From the NCBI GenBank assembly GCA_004555175.1, contig SFJE01000011.1, forward strand, positions 1-64,000: 64,000 nt of DNA, read 5' to 3'. This document shows, piece after piece, positions 1 through 9,069 of this stretch. A program made the position numbers and the translations under genes. Numbering within the stretch: the stretch's first letter is position 1; each line of letters starts with the position of its first letter. Origin of the DNA: Lentisphaeraceae bacterium. GTDB taxonomy: Bacteria; Verrucomicrobiota; Kiritimatiellia; RFP12; DVOR01. Below the pieces are notes generated by a model. That model had not been told where the DNA came from and did no database searches. It saw nothing but the letters and a program-made list of their open reading frames with translations.

Positions 1-76
1 AATAAGACGGGGTCTTATTAGTTGCGCTCCGCCGAGCGGTTAGTTCTCTCCGCGCCGCGTGATAATCCGCGCCGCC
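1..76. repeat. 76-bp intergenic repeat, copy 1
   Basis: These 76 bases are identical to 59125-59200. The copy begins with the palindrome AATAAGAC-ggg-GTCTTATT and also contains a short CGCTC/GAGCG hairpin. Because it starts at the window edge it may extend further left. Both copies sit upstream of a rightward gene (clpC here, the GH84 gene at the other site). The AATAAG palindrome is also the unit of tandem arrays elsewhere in the window. Function is unknown. Confidence 0.85.
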
Positions 77-95
77 GTTCCTTTCCTTCTGCACA

Positions 96-122
96 CCCTA
101 TCCCGGAAATTCCGGGATAGGG
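96..122. repeat. Perfect 27-bp palindrome upstream of clpC
   Basis: Arms of 13 bp (96-108 and 110-122, CCCTATCCCGGAA and its complement) flank a single central A. It lies about 85 bp upstream of the proposed clpC -35 box. It could be the terminator hairpin of a gene left of the window or an operator. It matches neither the CIRCE element of HrcA nor the CtsR box as I know them. No long T run follows on either strand. Confidence 0.6.
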
Positions 123-145
123 GTGACTCGCGGGGGGCTACGGCC

Positions 146-180
146 GCGAACGGTGAACGGAGAACGGTGAGAGGTGAAGG
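146..180. repeat. 7-bp tandem repeat (GTGAACG-like), five units
   Basis: Five consecutive 7-mers read GCGAACG, GTGAACG, GAGAACG, GTGAGAG and GTGAAGG. A second array of the same unit lies at 23322-23354. Both are in intergenic DNA upstream of genes. The 7-bp period with degenerate units is seen directly; the role is unknown. Confidence 0.6.
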
Positions 181-207
181 CCGGTCCAGAGAGCCCCGTC
201 ACGCGGT

Positions 208-236
208 TTGCCGTATGGGGGGAGTTGTGGTAGACT
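208..236 (+). promoter_or_regulatory. Probable sigma-70-like promoter of clpC
   Basis: TTGCCG (208-213) and TAGACT (231-236) are separated by 17 bp, 37 bp before the clpC start codon. The same TTGC-type -35 recurs in front of the pseudopilin, pckG, gdhA and the hydrogenase operon, which supports the call. The start codon is preceded by the strong ribosome site GAGGAGGT at about 257-264. Confidence 0.45.
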
Positions 237-273
237 GCGCGCGTTTTTTGTTGTTTGAGAGGAGGTAAGTGGA

Positions 274-2913
274 ATGGAACAGCCGAATTTAGAGCAGTTT
301 TCGCCGGATGCGGCGGCGGTGTTACGTCAAGCTCAGCTTGAGGCGCGCCGGCTGCGGCACGATCATGTGGGCACGGAGCATTTGCTACTGGCGCTGGTGG
401 AGGTGGAGTCTGGGGCGCAGCAGTTGCTGAAGCACTGGGGGGCTTCGCGCGAGGATTTGTTGGCGCGGATTGAGGCGCAGTCGCCGATGGGGGGCGTGGC
501 GGAGAATCCGCCGGCGGGGGCGTTGCCGTGGTCGCAGCGGGTGCTGAAGGTGTGCGAACTGGCGCGGGTGACTGCCGCGCGGGTTCGAGAGCGGGGCCCG
601 GCAAATGCCTTGTGGTTGCTGTGGGCGCTGCTCGATGAGGGGGAGGGCCTGGGGACGTTGGTCCTGCGGCAGCTGGGGGTGGGAGACGAGCATAAGGTGA
701 GTCTGCGTAAGCGCTTGGAGGGGCAAGACAAAGATTCCGTTGACCAGGAGGCCTTTCTTGAGCGTTTGACGCAGGCGAATGGCGAGCCGGAGGCGGAGCT
801 GCCCGAGTCGGAGGCACCGGAGGCGGCTTCGGCCTCAGCCGAAACTTCGCCGCGCAAGAAGACCCCGGCGTTGGACACCTTTGGGCGCGACCTGACGGCG
901 CTGGCGGAGGCGGGGAAGCTTGATCCGGTGATTGGCCGAAGCCGGGAGCTGGAGCGGCTGATTCAGATTTTGTGCCGCCGGAGTAAGAATAATGCCGTGC
1001 TAATTGGTGAGGCGGGCGTGGGCAAGACGGCGGTGGTCGAGGGGCTGGCGCAGGCGATTGTTTCGGGCGCGGTGCCCGAGGCGATGCTCAAGAAGCGGGT
1101 CATTGCGCTGGATATGGCGCTGATGGTGGCCGGCACGCAGTATCGCGGGCAGTTCGAGGAGCGTCTGAAGCGGGCGATTAATGAGGTGACCGAGAGTGGG
1201 AATATCATCCTCTTTCTGGACGAGCTGCACACGATTGTCGGAGCCGGCGGGTCGGAGGGTGCAATGGATGCAGCCAATATCATCAAGCCGGCCCTAGCGC
1301 GCGGAGAGCTGCAGTGCATTGGCGCAACCACCCTCAATGAGTATCGCAAGGGTATCGAGAAGGATGCCGCGCTCGAGCGGCGCTTCCAGACCATTCTGGT
1401 GGAGGAGCCGACGGTGGCTCAAGCGTTGGAGATCCTAGAGGGGGTGGCCTCCAAGTATGCCGAGCACCACTGCGTGCGCTATACCCCAGCGGCCTTGGAT
1501 GCGGCTGTGCGCCTGACCGCGCGCTATCAGCCCGCGCGCCAGTTGCCCGATAAGGCGATTGACGCGATTGACGAGGCGGGCTCGCGGCTGCGGATGTCGG
1601 CGGCAATGCGCCCGGCTTCCTTGCGTAAACTTGGGGAGTTGGCGCGAAAGTATCGCGTCCTGAAGGAGGCGGCCGTGGCCAAGGATGACTTTGACACCGC
1701 AGCGCAGTTCCGCGCCAAGGAGACCGAGGCTACCGAGCACTACGAGGCGGCCTTTGCCAAGTGGCGCGCCCGGCAGCACGCCAAGCCGATTACCGTGACC
1801 CCTGAGGTGATTGCGCAGACCATCTCCTCGATGACAGGTGTGCCCATCAACCAGATGACCGAGGGGGATCGTCAGCGCCTCATGGCGATGGAGCGCGCCC
1901 TCAACGGCCTGGTGGTGGGCCAGGAGGAGGCCGTGCAGACCGTTGCGCGGGCGTTGCGGCGCGCAGGCGCCGGGCTCAAGGATCCGACCCGGCCGATTGG
2001 CTCGTTTCTCTTCTTGGGCCCGAGCGGGGTGGGGAAGACGTTGCTGGCCAAGACCTTGGCGCGGACGCTCTTTGGCGATGAAAAGGCGCTGGTACAGCTG
2101 GATATGTCCGAGTATATGGAGAAGTTCAATGTCAGCCGCCTGGTCGGTTCGCCGCCTGGTTATGTGGGCCACGAGGAGGGCGGGCAGTTGACCGAGCGCG
2201 TCCGCCGCCATCCCTATTCGGTGGTCCTTTTTGACGAGATCGAGAAGGCCCATCCAGACATTACCAATATGCTCTTGCAGATCCTCGAAGAGGGCAGCCT
2301 CACCGATGGGCTCGGGCGGCGAGTCGACTTCCGTAACACCGTCATCATTCTTACCTCGAACATCGGCTGCAACTTTGCGATGGAAGCGCCGACGGTCGGC
2401 TTCGTGCCCGGCGAAGGTGCTAAGGGCGTTCTGATGGCTCATGAGACCTTGCGCGAAAAGATCTTGGCCGAGGTCCGCAAGAGCCTCAAGCCCGAGCTGC
2501 TCAATCGCTTTGACGAGCAAATCGTCTTTCGTGCCCTCTCGCGCGAGGCCATTACGACCATCCTAGAGAAGGAACTCTCTGCCGTGGCCAAGCGCTTGGC
2601 CGAGAATGGCCTCTACTTTGAACTCTCGGAGGGTGCCCGGGAGGTGCTGTTGGCCGCGGCCATTAAGCCTGAACAGGGGGCGCGCCCCATTCGCCGAGCC
2701 ATCGAGCGCCTGGTCGAGGATCCCTTGGCCGAGGCCTATCTCCGCGCCGAACAGGGGAAGACCACCTACCTGCTGACCCCCGCGCCCGAAAGCGCGCAAG
2801 GCGAAAGGACCTTGGTGGCCGCCCCAAAACGTCTGCCCCCGCCCCAAAAGAAGCCGTTGCTGAAGACGCCGCCGAAGCGGCGCGCGCGCCAGAGCGAGAC
2901 CAAGAAGGTCTAA
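274..2913 (+). CDS. clpC: ClpC-type AAA+ unfoldase, ATPase subunit of a Clp protease
   Basis: An 879-residue class I Clp/Hsp100 ATPase that would unfold proteins and feed them to ClpP in the cytoplasm. The N-terminal ~150 residues resemble the double Clp_N domain. The first AAA+ module has Walker A GEAGVGKT near residue 246. A short UVR-like middle segment ([14 protein letters not shown]) lies near 468. The second AAA+ module has Walker A GPSGVGKT near 582. A VGF tripeptide near residue 707 matches the ClpP-docking loop of ClpC, and the short middle region argues against ClpB, which has a long coiled coil there. The C-terminal ~45 residues are Lys/Pro-rich and look species-specific. It has a strong ribosome site (GAGGAGGT) and its own promoter. 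No clpP, mcsA/B or ctsR lies in the window. The next gene starts 3 bp after the stop. Confidence 0.95.
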   Translation: MEQPNLEQFSPDAAAVLRQAQLEARRLRHDHVGTEHLLLALVEVESGAQQLLKHWGASREDLLARIEAQSPMGGVAENPPAGALPWSQRVLKVCELARVTAARVRERGPANALWLLWALLDEGEGLGTLVLRQLGVGDEHKVSLRKRLEGQDKDSVDQEAFLERLTQANGEPEAELPESEAPEAASASAETSPRKKTPALDTFGRDLTALAEAGKLDPVIGRSRELERLIQILCRRSKNNAVLIGEAGVGKTAVVEGLAQAIVSGAVPEAMLKKRVIALDMALMVAGTQYRGQFEERLKRAINEVTESGNIILFLDELHTIVGAGGSEGAMDAANIIKPALARGELQCIGATTLNEYRKGIEKDAALERRFQTILVEEPTVAQALEILEGVASKYAEHHCVRYTPAALDAAVRLTARYQPARQLPDKAIDAIDEAGSRLRMSAAMRPASLRKLGELARKYRVLKEAAVAKDDFDTAAQFRAKETEATEHYEAAFAKWRARQHAKPITVTPEVIAQTISSMTGVPINQMTEGDRQRLMAMERALNGLVVGQEEAVQTVARALRRAGAGLKDPTRPIGSFLFLGPSGVGKTLLAKTLARTLFGDEKALVQLDMSEYMEKFNVSRLVGSPPGYVGHEEGGQLTERVRRHPYSVVLFDEIEKAHPDITNMLLQILEEGSLTDGLGRRVDFRNTVIILTSNIGCNFAMEAPTVGFVPGEGAKGVLMAHETLREKILAEVRKSLKPELLNRFDEQIVFRALSREAITTILEKELSAVAKRLAENGLYFELSEGAREVLLAAAIKPEQGARPIRRAIERLVEDPLAEAYLRAEQGKTTYLLTPAPESAQGERTLVAAPKRLPPPQKKPLLKTPPKRRARQSETKKV

Positions 2914-2916
2914 GCG

Positions 2917-3339
2917 ATGGACGCAGCCGCGGAGTTTGAGGCGCTCATCGCTGGGCAGATTCCCCTGCTCTCGGCGATGGGCGTGCAGGTGGTGGAGGCG
3001 AGCGCGCAGCGCGTCCGCGTGCGCTTGCCAATGGCCGGCAATGGTAATGACAAGGGCACACTCTTTGCCGGCGCGGCCTATAGCGCTCTGGTCATCGCCG
3101 GCTGGATTTTGGTGATGCACCGCGCGCGCCTCGCGGGATTTTCGGCCCCCTGGGCGGCGATTGTTGATGCCTCCTGCCACTACGCCAAGGCCATTCGCGA
3201 AGACTGCGAAGCCGTGGCCGAGTTCGCCGAAGCGCCGACTCTCCAGCCCGGTGCTCGCAACTGGCCCAAGGTGCGCGTCACCCTTGGGGATGCCGTCGCC
3301 TTTACCGGCACCTATGCCTGCGGCGAGCGCAAGGCATAA
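2917..3339 (+). CDS. YiiD C-terminal-type hotdog thioesterase domain protein
   Basis: A 140-residue protein resembling the putative thioesterase domain (YiiD_C family) of the hotdog fold. The segment N-x-KGTLFAGAAYSALVIAGW near residues 48-67 matches the family pattern in which an Asn and a KGT-F/FGGS-type loop precede the central hot-dog helix. Family members are thought to act on acyl-CoA or acyl-ACP, but the substrate is not assigned. The gene begins 3 bp after the clpC stop, so it is probably co-transcribed and perhaps translationally coupled, though no functional link to Clp is evident. It is complete, with no signal peptide or membrane segment. Confidence 0.75.
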   Translation: MDAAAEFEALIAGQIPLLSAMGVQVVEASAQRVRVRLPMAGNGNDKGTLFAGAAYSALVIAGWILVMHRARLAGFSAPWAAIVDASCHYAKAIREDCEAVAEFAEAPTLQPGARNWPKVRVTLGDAVAFTGTYACGERKA

Positions 3340-3374
3340 CAAATGGGCTATCGCCCCGTCCCGCGCGAAAGTGC

Positions 3375-3404
3375 TTGCCTTTTCTGCGGGGAGTTTGCTA
3401 ACAT
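3375..3404 (+). promoter_or_regulatory. Probable promoter of the pseudopilin gene
   Basis: TTGCCT (3375-3380) and TAACAT (3399-3404) are spaced by 18 bp, about 60 bp upstream of the start codon at 3466. The TTGC-type -35 fits other promoters in the window. A strong AAGGAG ribosome site lies at about 3453-3458. Confidence 0.4.
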
Positions 3405-3465
3405 TCAAACAGTGCGAGGGCGGTAGCGTGCCGCCGGGCACGTGCGCAACTAAGGAGTAAAGGCT

Positions 3466-4224
3466 ATGAAGGCAAGTCTCAAGAGTGGCTTCACGATGAT
3501 TGAATTGCTCGTCGTGATTGTGATTATCGGTATTCTCGCGGGTTCGCTGTTCGGACCGGTGACGAACTTCCTGTTGGAGGGTAACCTCACGGGTATGATG
3601 GGTAATGGCCGTAAGGTCGTGCAGGCCATCATCGCCGCCGATATGTCCGGGCGCTATGAAGGGATTGCGTGGCCGGCTGATGAGAATAGCGAGGATGCCC
3701 CCACCGACAAGCCTAACGGTCCGGATATGTACCAGAAGTTCTCCTCCACCGCCAAGTACTTTGAGGAGGCGCTCTACGTCAAGGAAACCGATGTCACCAA
3801 GCGCAATCGCCTGAAAGTTCTCAAGGATATTGAGCCCGCGATGATTGCCGGCCAGGGCATTCCCACCGCCTCGGGCACGACGATCGACGATAAGAATTGC
3901 GCTTGGATCCTCGCCAAGAACGCCAACGGGGGTGCCCCCTCCGCCGCGCCGGTTTTCGCCACGCGCAATGTCAATGGTTCGACCCTTGTGCAGACCGCCG
4001 GTAATGATGTTTCTGCCGATGTCGATACCCTCCTCAACACCCAGAAGCCCTTCCAGAAGGATGGCTGCGTGCTCATCTACAAGGATGGTTCGGGCAAGAA
4101 GTTCAAGGCTGACGAAGTCATCGCCAAGCAGATGATTGGTGCGCTCGGCACCGGCAAGCTCAACGAATACGAGCAGGGCGAGGGCAACAAGTTCGAGTTC
4201 ATGCAGACCGGCTCCTCCAAGTAA
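3466..4224 (+). CDS. Type II secretion/type IV pilin-like pseudopilin
   Basis: A 252-residue protein with a class III (prepilin) signal: a short positively charged leader MKASLKSG, then FTMIELLVVIVIIGILAG. Cleavage by prepilin peptidase would fall after Gly8, leaving N-methylated Phe and Glu at position +5, followed by one hydrophobic helix. The remaining ~220 residues form a periplasmic/surface domain that I do not recognise in detail. Such lone pseudopilins of the N-terminal methylation family are numerous in Verrucomicrobiota and Lentisphaerota, often without a nearby secretion operon, as here. A prepilin peptidase and secretion ATPase must be elsewhere. It has its own promoter and ribosome site, and ends at a strong hairpin. 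It could be a structural pilin or a secretion pseudopilin; the sequence does not decide. Confidence 0.85.
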   Translation: MKASLKSGFTMIELLVVIVIIGILAGSLFGPVTNFLLEGNLTGMMGNGRKVVQAIIAADMSGRYEGIAWPADENSEDAPTDKPNGPDMYQKFSSTAKYFEEALYVKETDVTKRNRLKVLKDIEPAMIAGQGIPTASGTTIDDKNCAWILAKNANGGAPSAAPVFATRNVNGSTLVQTAGNDVSADVDTLLNTQKPFQKDGCVLIYKDGSGKKFKADEVIAKQMIGALGTGKLNEYEQGEGNKFEFMQTGSSK

Positions 4225-4242
4225 CGGTTGAGCCTTTGGCTG

Positions 4243-4284
4243 AAACAAATTGCGCGGTGGCTCCGGCCACCGCGCAATTTGTTT
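4243..4284. terminator. Bidirectional terminator hairpin
   Basis: A perfect 18-bp stem (4243-4260 with 4267-4284) has a 6-nt loop (CTCCGG). The distal part of each arm is A- or T-rich, so a U-rich tail forms on either strand (AATTTGTTTT on the plus strand). It lies between the convergent pseudopilin and FAD oxidoreductase genes and would serve both. Confidence 0.85.
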
Positions 4285-4305
4285 TCACTTTGAATGGCGT
4301 TGGTC

Positions 4306-5424
4306 TTAGACCAACTGCTTCTCCCAATCACCGAAGCCAGCGCGCGTACCAACGAAGCGCAGTCCAACGGGCTGACCGTTGCGATAGAGGACCGATTGCC
4401 AGATGGTCGGGTTGGAGCCATCATCCAGGCGGCGCTCCTCTAGGTCGGGCGAGCGGACATCGCCCAGGGTGTGGAACTCCACATCCTCTACCTTCATAAA
4501 GAGCGGCAGGCGGGGGTCTGTCCAGGGGGTGGTCTCGCCGGCGGGGGCCAGGAGGTTCTTGGCGGCAAGCGCGCCCATCAGTTGGGCGCGGCGGACGGCA
4601 CAGATGGGGAGGGCCTCGGTGGGGCGGGCCACATCGCCAGCCACGAAGATGCCCGGAGCGACAGAGAGGTCGCGCGCCGAGCAGATGCCGCGATCGAAGC
4701 GGAAGCCGGCGGCAGTGGCCGGCTCGGCTTTGGGGCGAGCACCGGTGGAGCAGAGGACGAAGTCGTCGTCAGCAATCTCGGAGCCGTCGGCGAGGGTAAT
4801 GGAGGTGGGGTTGATGGTCTGGATAGATTGGCCGACAAAGAGGGTGATGCCCTTCTTCTCGAGGGCCGCGCGCAGGACGCTGTCGCCGCCATCGCCCAAG
4901 ACGCCATTGGCCAAGCGGGGGGAGACTTCAATGACCGTGACGCGTAGCCCGGCCATCGCCGCGCGCAGAGCACTCTCCAGCCCCAGGACGCCACCGCCGA
5001 TGATGGTCAGGCGCTTACCGGGGGCGACCTTGGCCGCAATGGCACGCGCGTCGGCCATCGACCAGAGGGCGTGGATGCGCCCAGCGCCGGGGCCGGCGAA
5101 GGGGGGAACGAAGGGGGCCGAACCATTGGCCAGAAGCACACCATCGCAGGCCTCGCCGTTGACCGACGGGGTAGGGGTGGCGGCAAGTTGGGTGACCTGG
5201 GCGTAGGCAAGGGTGATGCCCGCCTTGGCGTAGGCTTCGGCCGGCTTGATGCGGATGGCTTCGGGCGTGGCTTGGCCGAAGGCAACGGCAATGAGACGCG
5301 GACGGAAGTAGGGGAGCTCCCCGGTTTCAGCGCTCCAGAGGGTGACTTGGTGGCCGGCATTGGCGAGGATGAAGGCCCCCTCGACTCCGGCGTGTCCGGC
5401 TCCGACTACGGCAAAACGACTCAT
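4306..5424 (-). CDS. FAD-dependent pyridine nucleotide-disulfide oxidoreductase family protein
   Basis: A 372-residue two-dinucleotide-domain flavoprotein related to NADH oxidase, rubredoxin reductase (NorW) and NAD(P)H-nitrite reductase flavoproteins. The FAD-binding motif GAGHAG starts near residue 8. A second Rossmann motif, IIGGGVLGLESA, lies near 138 for NAD(P)H. The FAD C-terminal motif GIFVAGDVA lies near 258. There is no CxxxxC redox disulfide, so it is not a thioredoxin reductase or lipoamide dehydrogenase. The electron acceptor is unknown; in anaerobes such proteins often reduce rubredoxin or O2. I place the start at 5424 because AAGGAG precedes it by four bases and the Rossmann fold begins at once. 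A TATACT at 5468-5473 on the minus strand could be its -10. The gene stands alone. Confidence 0.8.
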   Translation of the reverse strand: MSRFAVVGAGHAGVEGAFILANAGHQVTLWSAETGELPYFRPRLIAVAFGQATPEAIRIKPAEAYAKAGITLAYAQVTQLAATPTPSVNGEACDGVLLANGSAPFVPPFAGPGAGRIHALWSMADARAIAAKVAPGKRLTIIGGGVLGLESALRAAMAGLRVTVIEVSPRLANGVLGDGGDSVLRAALEKKGITLFVGQSIQTINPTSITLADGSEIADDDFVLCSTGARPKAEPATAAGFRFDRGICSARDLSVAPGIFVAGDVARPTEALPICAVRRAQLMGALAAKNLLAPAGETTPWTDPRLPLFMKVEDVEFHTLGDVRSPDLEERRLDDGSNPTIWQSVLYRNGQPVGLRFVGTRAGFGDWEKQLV

Positions 5425-5561
5425 AACGCTCCTTATCTTGGCGATTGATAAACTCTCGACTGCGTGTAGTATAGCACAAATAAGCCTTACATTGTCTGGT
5501 GGCTTTTTGCTAGCATTCTGGGCATGTGGGCGGCAAGCCCTGGATTTTGATTGGAGTAGGT

Positions 5562-6290
5562 ATGACATTAGCACTTCAAGCGACGGCATTGCACAAACAC
5601 TTTCATGTGGAAGGGAACGAGATTGAGGTTTTGCGAGGCGTGGACTTGGCGGTTCCGGCGGGCGCCTTCCACGCGGTGATGGGACCCTCGGGGTCGGGTA
5701 AGAGTACGCTCCTTAATCTCTTGGCCGGACTCTTGCCGCCGGATCAAGGCGAAGTGTGCGTGGCCGGGCGCCTCTTGACCGGCCTGAGTGACCGCGCGTT
5801 GACGCTTCTGCGCCGTCGAACGGTGGGCATTATCTTCCAGGATTACAACCTCATCCCCACGCTGACCGTAGCCGAGAATATCGCCCTGCCGGCGCTGCTC
5901 GATGGCGCGGAATTGCCCCCGGCGCGTCTGGAAAAGCTCCTGGAATTGGTGGGGTTGACCCATCGGCGCGACCAACCGGCCGATCGCCTCTCTGGCGGCG
6001 AAGCCCAGCGCACGGCCATTGCCCGGGCCTTCGCGATGGAGCCGGGCATTATCTTGGCCGATGAGCCCACGGGTAATCTCGATTCCCCCGCAGCAGCCGA
6101 GTTCTGCGCCACCCTCACGCGCCTCAACCGCGAACTCGGCACGGCCATCCTCCTCATTTCGCACGACGCACAAGTGGCCTCCGCAGCCGACACCGTCCAC
6201 GTCCTCTGCGATGGCCGCCTGCGCGGCTCCTTTGCCACTGACCACTCGGCCGAAGCAGTCTCCCGCCGCTATCTGGAGGCCCTCTCGTGA
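5562..6290 (+). CDS. ABC transporter ATP-binding protein, LolD/MacB type
   Basis: A 242-residue nucleotide-binding subunit. It has Walker A GPSGSGKST at residues 41-49, the Q-loop in IIFQDYNLIPTLTVAENI, signature LSGGEAQRTAIARA near 143, Walker B IILADEPTGNLDSP near 162, and a switch His in LLISHD. The family (LolD, MacB, FtsE-like) powers mechanotransmission transporters in which an FtsX-fold permease works on lipoproteins, peptides or cell-wall enzymes. The start at 5562 is preceded by GGAG with about six bases between. The stop overlaps the permease start (GTGA, 6287-6290), so the two products are translationally coupled. The gene diverges from the FAD oxidoreductase. Confidence 0.9.
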   Translation: MTLALQATALHKHFHVEGNEIEVLRGVDLAVPAGAFHAVMGPSGSGKSTLLNLLAGLLPPDQGEVCVAGRLLTGLSDRALTLLRRRTVGIIFQDYNLIPTLTVAENIALPALLDGAELPPARLEKLLELVGLTHRRDQPADRLSGGEAQRTAIARAFAMEPGIILADEPTGNLDSPAAAEFCATLTRLNRELGTAILLISHDAQVASAADTVHVLCDGRLRGSFATDHSAEAVSRRYLEALS

Positions 6291-9055
6291 AGGCGCTCGC
6301 GCTCCTCTTTCGCGATGCCCTCCGGCGCGATCGCATTCGCTTGGGCTGTGCGCTCTTAGGCGTGGTGGCCGCCGCCGCGTTGCTGACCTGGTCGGTGGGC
6401 TTGGCCGAGACGACCCACGCGCAGTGCCGACCTCTGAGCGAGGCGATGGGCAAGCCCTTCGATTGCTGGGTCTCGACTGGGCGCGCATCGGCCGCATCCC
6501 CGAAGGGTTCGGGGATGCAGTCATTGGCGCACGGCACACCCGTCAAGATGATTCCCGAGGCAGTGGTCCAGGCGGTCAAAGCCTCTCCCGACATTGCCAC
6601 CTTGCGGACCACGGCGGTCTTCCGTTGTGCCATTGATTGGCGGCCGGATGGGCGCCCCTTGCAGGGACCCGGCGTGACGGCCGGCTTGGCGGCGGTGCGT
6701 GACTTTCCCGAGTGTCCCTATCCCGACGGTCTAGCGCAGGGCCGCTGGCCGCAAGCGGAGGCCGCCGAGCCCGAGTGCGCCCTCTCGCCCTTGGCCTTTG
6801 GCAAGGAGGGGCTTGCCGTGGCCCCGCCGGTGGGCAGCCGTGTGGAGGTGGTAACGCCGACTGGGCGCGTGCGCGTGCGCATCTGCGGCTATCTCTCCGA
6901 GCGCATTCGCCCGGTTTCTGGTTTCCCAACCCTCTTTGCGAGCGACAACTTGGCCTGCGCGGCCGCCTTGGTCGATGCCCCGGGCGCGTGTAACTTGATG
7001 CTCATTCAACTCAAGCCCTTTCGCACGCCCGACGCCTTGGAGCGGTTGGTGCGCAGCGTCTCGCCCGAGGATGATGCCGCCCAGCTCGTGACGCGCGCGG
7101 CCCTTCTGCGGCAACTGCGGAGCGATGCCACGAACAACCTCCTCTTCCAGCTTCCGCTCTTGGTGGCCTTGGCGTGCGTGGCCACGGTGTGTATGCTCGT
7201 CAACGCCCTCTGCGTGGGGCTGGAGCAGAACCGTCTGCGTTACGCGCGCCTCCGGGCCCTGGGGATGAGTGCCGGGCAGTTGGCGCGGTTGGTGGCGGGC
7301 GAGGGGGGCGCTTTGACGCTCCTCGGCGGCTTAGTGGGCTTTGCCCTAGGCGCGGGGTGCCTAGCGTGCTTTGTCATTCCCAAGCCGGCGGTCTTCCCGG
7401 ATGGCTTGGCGGTGGGGTGGGTAACGGGACTCTCGGTGGCTGGGCTCTTACTCCTTTCGCTCGCCATTGCGCTGGTGGTGCCTCTGCGTCGGGCCTTGGC
7501 CTTGCCGCCGTGCGCGATGCGTTTGAGCGAAGGGGCGTGGCACTGCGCCCACCCGCTCCGGCGGAGCCTGGGCGCGGTAGCCCTGCTCCTGCCGGTGCTC
7601 TTCACACTCGTGCGCTTTTCGCCGAGCCCCTGGGTGCGCAGTGCGTGGTTCCTGTTGGTAGGGTTGCCGGCGGCAACGGCGGGATTGCTCCTGTTGGTCA
7701 AGCCCCTCTTGGCCGCCTGCGAGGCGCTCTTGGCGCGGCCTGTAGGGGTGCTCTTGGGGTTGCGCCCAGCACTCATTCGCGGACTCCTGACGCGCGCTGC
7801 CTCGCGCAATGCCCGAATGGTCCTGACCCTGACAGCCGGCCTGGGGGCTTACTTCGCCATTCATATCTGGGGCGCCTCGCTGACCGATCCCTTCTTGCCC
7901 TCCAAGAACCTGCCGCCGGCCATCCTCTCCTTCCTGCCCAACGGCATTAGCCCCGAGGCCTACCGCGCTTGGCGCGCCGATGCGAACGCTTCGGAGGCCC
8001 CCTTGGCCGCCGCCACGCGCCCCTTCTCGGCCGAGCAGTATCGCCTGCACGATGACGACTTTGCGGCCATCGAGGCGCGCACTGGCTTGCAGCCCAAGCA
8101 GAATAACATCCTCCTAATGGCCACGGAGGGCGAGCGCGGTGTCACTGTCACCGAGATGTTCGCGCGCCAGTGCCGCCTGGGCGTGGGCGATACCTTCCGC
8201 ATTCAGCGCAAGGAGCTCAATGGCACGGTCCACACCCTGCCGCTGACCATCACGGCCGTGGTCCGCTGCAACTGGCACCTCTTCACCGCCCGCGCGGGTC
8301 TACGTGCGCGTAACGGCAGCCCCTTCGGCACCTTGGGCCCGGTCTTTGTGGGCGCGGAGGTGGCCCGGGCGTGGGACCCCGACCGCAACGACCGTATTCG
8401 CTTCCTGTGGCTGGACACCCTCCCGCCGGCGACCTCCGTCGAGGCCCTCTACTCGGCCACCGACCTCCTGGAACTCCAGTTACAGAAGATGGCCGAGCGC
8501 GATCCCCAGCCCTACCGCGCCACTTCACCCTGGGCAAAAGCCCCCGGGATGGCCCGCCGCGGACCGCCCCCCGGGGCCGCCCCGGTTGCCTTCCCTAACG
8601 CGGTGGTCCATTTGCGCGACGAGATTAGTCGGGGCACGCTAGCCCGCGCAGCTGAACTCTTGGGGGCCCTGGCGCGGATTCCGCTCTGGTCTCTGGCTAT
8701 CCTCTGCACAGGCTTCATCTCGCTCCTGGCGGCCAATGTCCGCGCGATGGCCGGAGAACTGCGCACGCTACATGCCATTGGGATGACCTTTGCCCAGATG
8801 GGGCGCTTCCTCTTTGCCCAAGCGCTCCTCCTCTGCGTGGCGGCGATCGTCCTCTCGCTCCTGCTCGGGCTGACTATCGGCTGGGGCTTCACCGGTTGGA
8901 CACTCGCCTGGATGCCCTTCGGCGGCCTGCCCACCACGCTCGTCCTGCCGGTTGGGCGCTTGGTGCAGGGTGGGGCGGTCCTTCTGGGGGCCGTGCTTCT
9001 GGTGACACCCTGGCCGATTGCCCTCTTCCTGCGCCGTCTCTTCAAGCGCTCCTAA
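6287..9055 (+). CDS. FtsX-like ABC transporter permease (ABC3 family)
   Basis: A 922-residue inner-membrane protein that begins at GTG inside the stop of the ATPase gene. A first membrane segment lies near residues 18-40, followed by a large extracytoplasmic domain of about 240 residues. Next comes a cluster of membrane segments (around 285-460, plus a further group near 500-540), a second extracytoplasmic domain, and three C-terminal segments. This is the duplicated arrangement of long ABC3/FtsX permeases, about twice the size of MacB or LolC/E permeases. With the ATPase it would form a complete exporter or mechanotransmission complex. No membrane-fusion protein is adjacent. The substrate is unknown. 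Confidence 0.85.
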   Translation: MKALALLFRDALRRDRIRLGCALLGVVAAAALLTWSVGLAETTHAQCRPLSEAMGKPFDCWVSTGRASAASPKGSGMQSLAHGTPVKMIPEAVVQAVKASPDIATLRTTAVFRCAIDWRPDGRPLQGPGVTAGLAAVRDFPECPYPDGLAQGRWPQAEAAEPECALSPLAFGKEGLAVAPPVGSRVEVVTPTGRVRVRICGYLSERIRPVSGFPTLFASDNLACAAALVDAPGACNLMLIQLKPFRTPDALERLVRSVSPEDDAAQLVTRAALLRQLRSDATNNLLFQLPLLVALACVATVCMLVNALCVGLEQNRLRYARLRALGMSAGQLARLVAGEGGALTLLGGLVGFALGAGCLACFVIPKPAVFPDGLAVGWVTGLSVAGLLLLSLAIALVVPLRRALALPPCAMRLSEGAWHCAHPLRRSLGAVALLLPVLFTLVRFSPSPWVRSAWFLLVGLPAATAGLLLLVKPLLAACEALLARPVGVLLGLRPALIRGLLTRAASRNARMVLTLTAGLGAYFAIHIWGASLTDPFLPSKNLPPAILSFLPNGISPEAYRAWRADANASEAPLAAATRPFSAEQYRLHDDDFAAIEARTGLQPKQNNILLMATEGERGVTVTEMFARQCRLGVGDTFRIQRKELNGTVHTLPLTITAVVRCNWHLFTARAGLRARNGSPFGTLGPVFVGAEVARAWDPDRNDRIRFLWLDTLPPATSVEALYSATDLLELQLQKMAERDPQPYRATSPWAKAPGMARRGPPPGAAPVAFPNAVVHLRDEISRGTLARAAELLGALARIPLWSLAILCTGFISLLAANVRAMAGELRTLHAIGMTFAQMGRFLFAQALLLCVAAIVLSLLLGLTIGWGFTGWTLAWMPFGGLPTTLVLPVGRLVQGGAVLLGAVLLVTPWPIALFLRRLFKRS

Positions 9056-9069
9056 ACGCCACCTTCGCC

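Noticed and set aside
59..268. 69-codon frame before clpC
   Set aside because: It runs through the 27-bp palindrome, the 7-bp repeats and the promoter and has no ribosome site.
2563..4248. 561-codon leftward reading frame
   Set aside because: It crosses three convincing rightward genes and has no recognisable motifs; it is a high-GC shadow frame.
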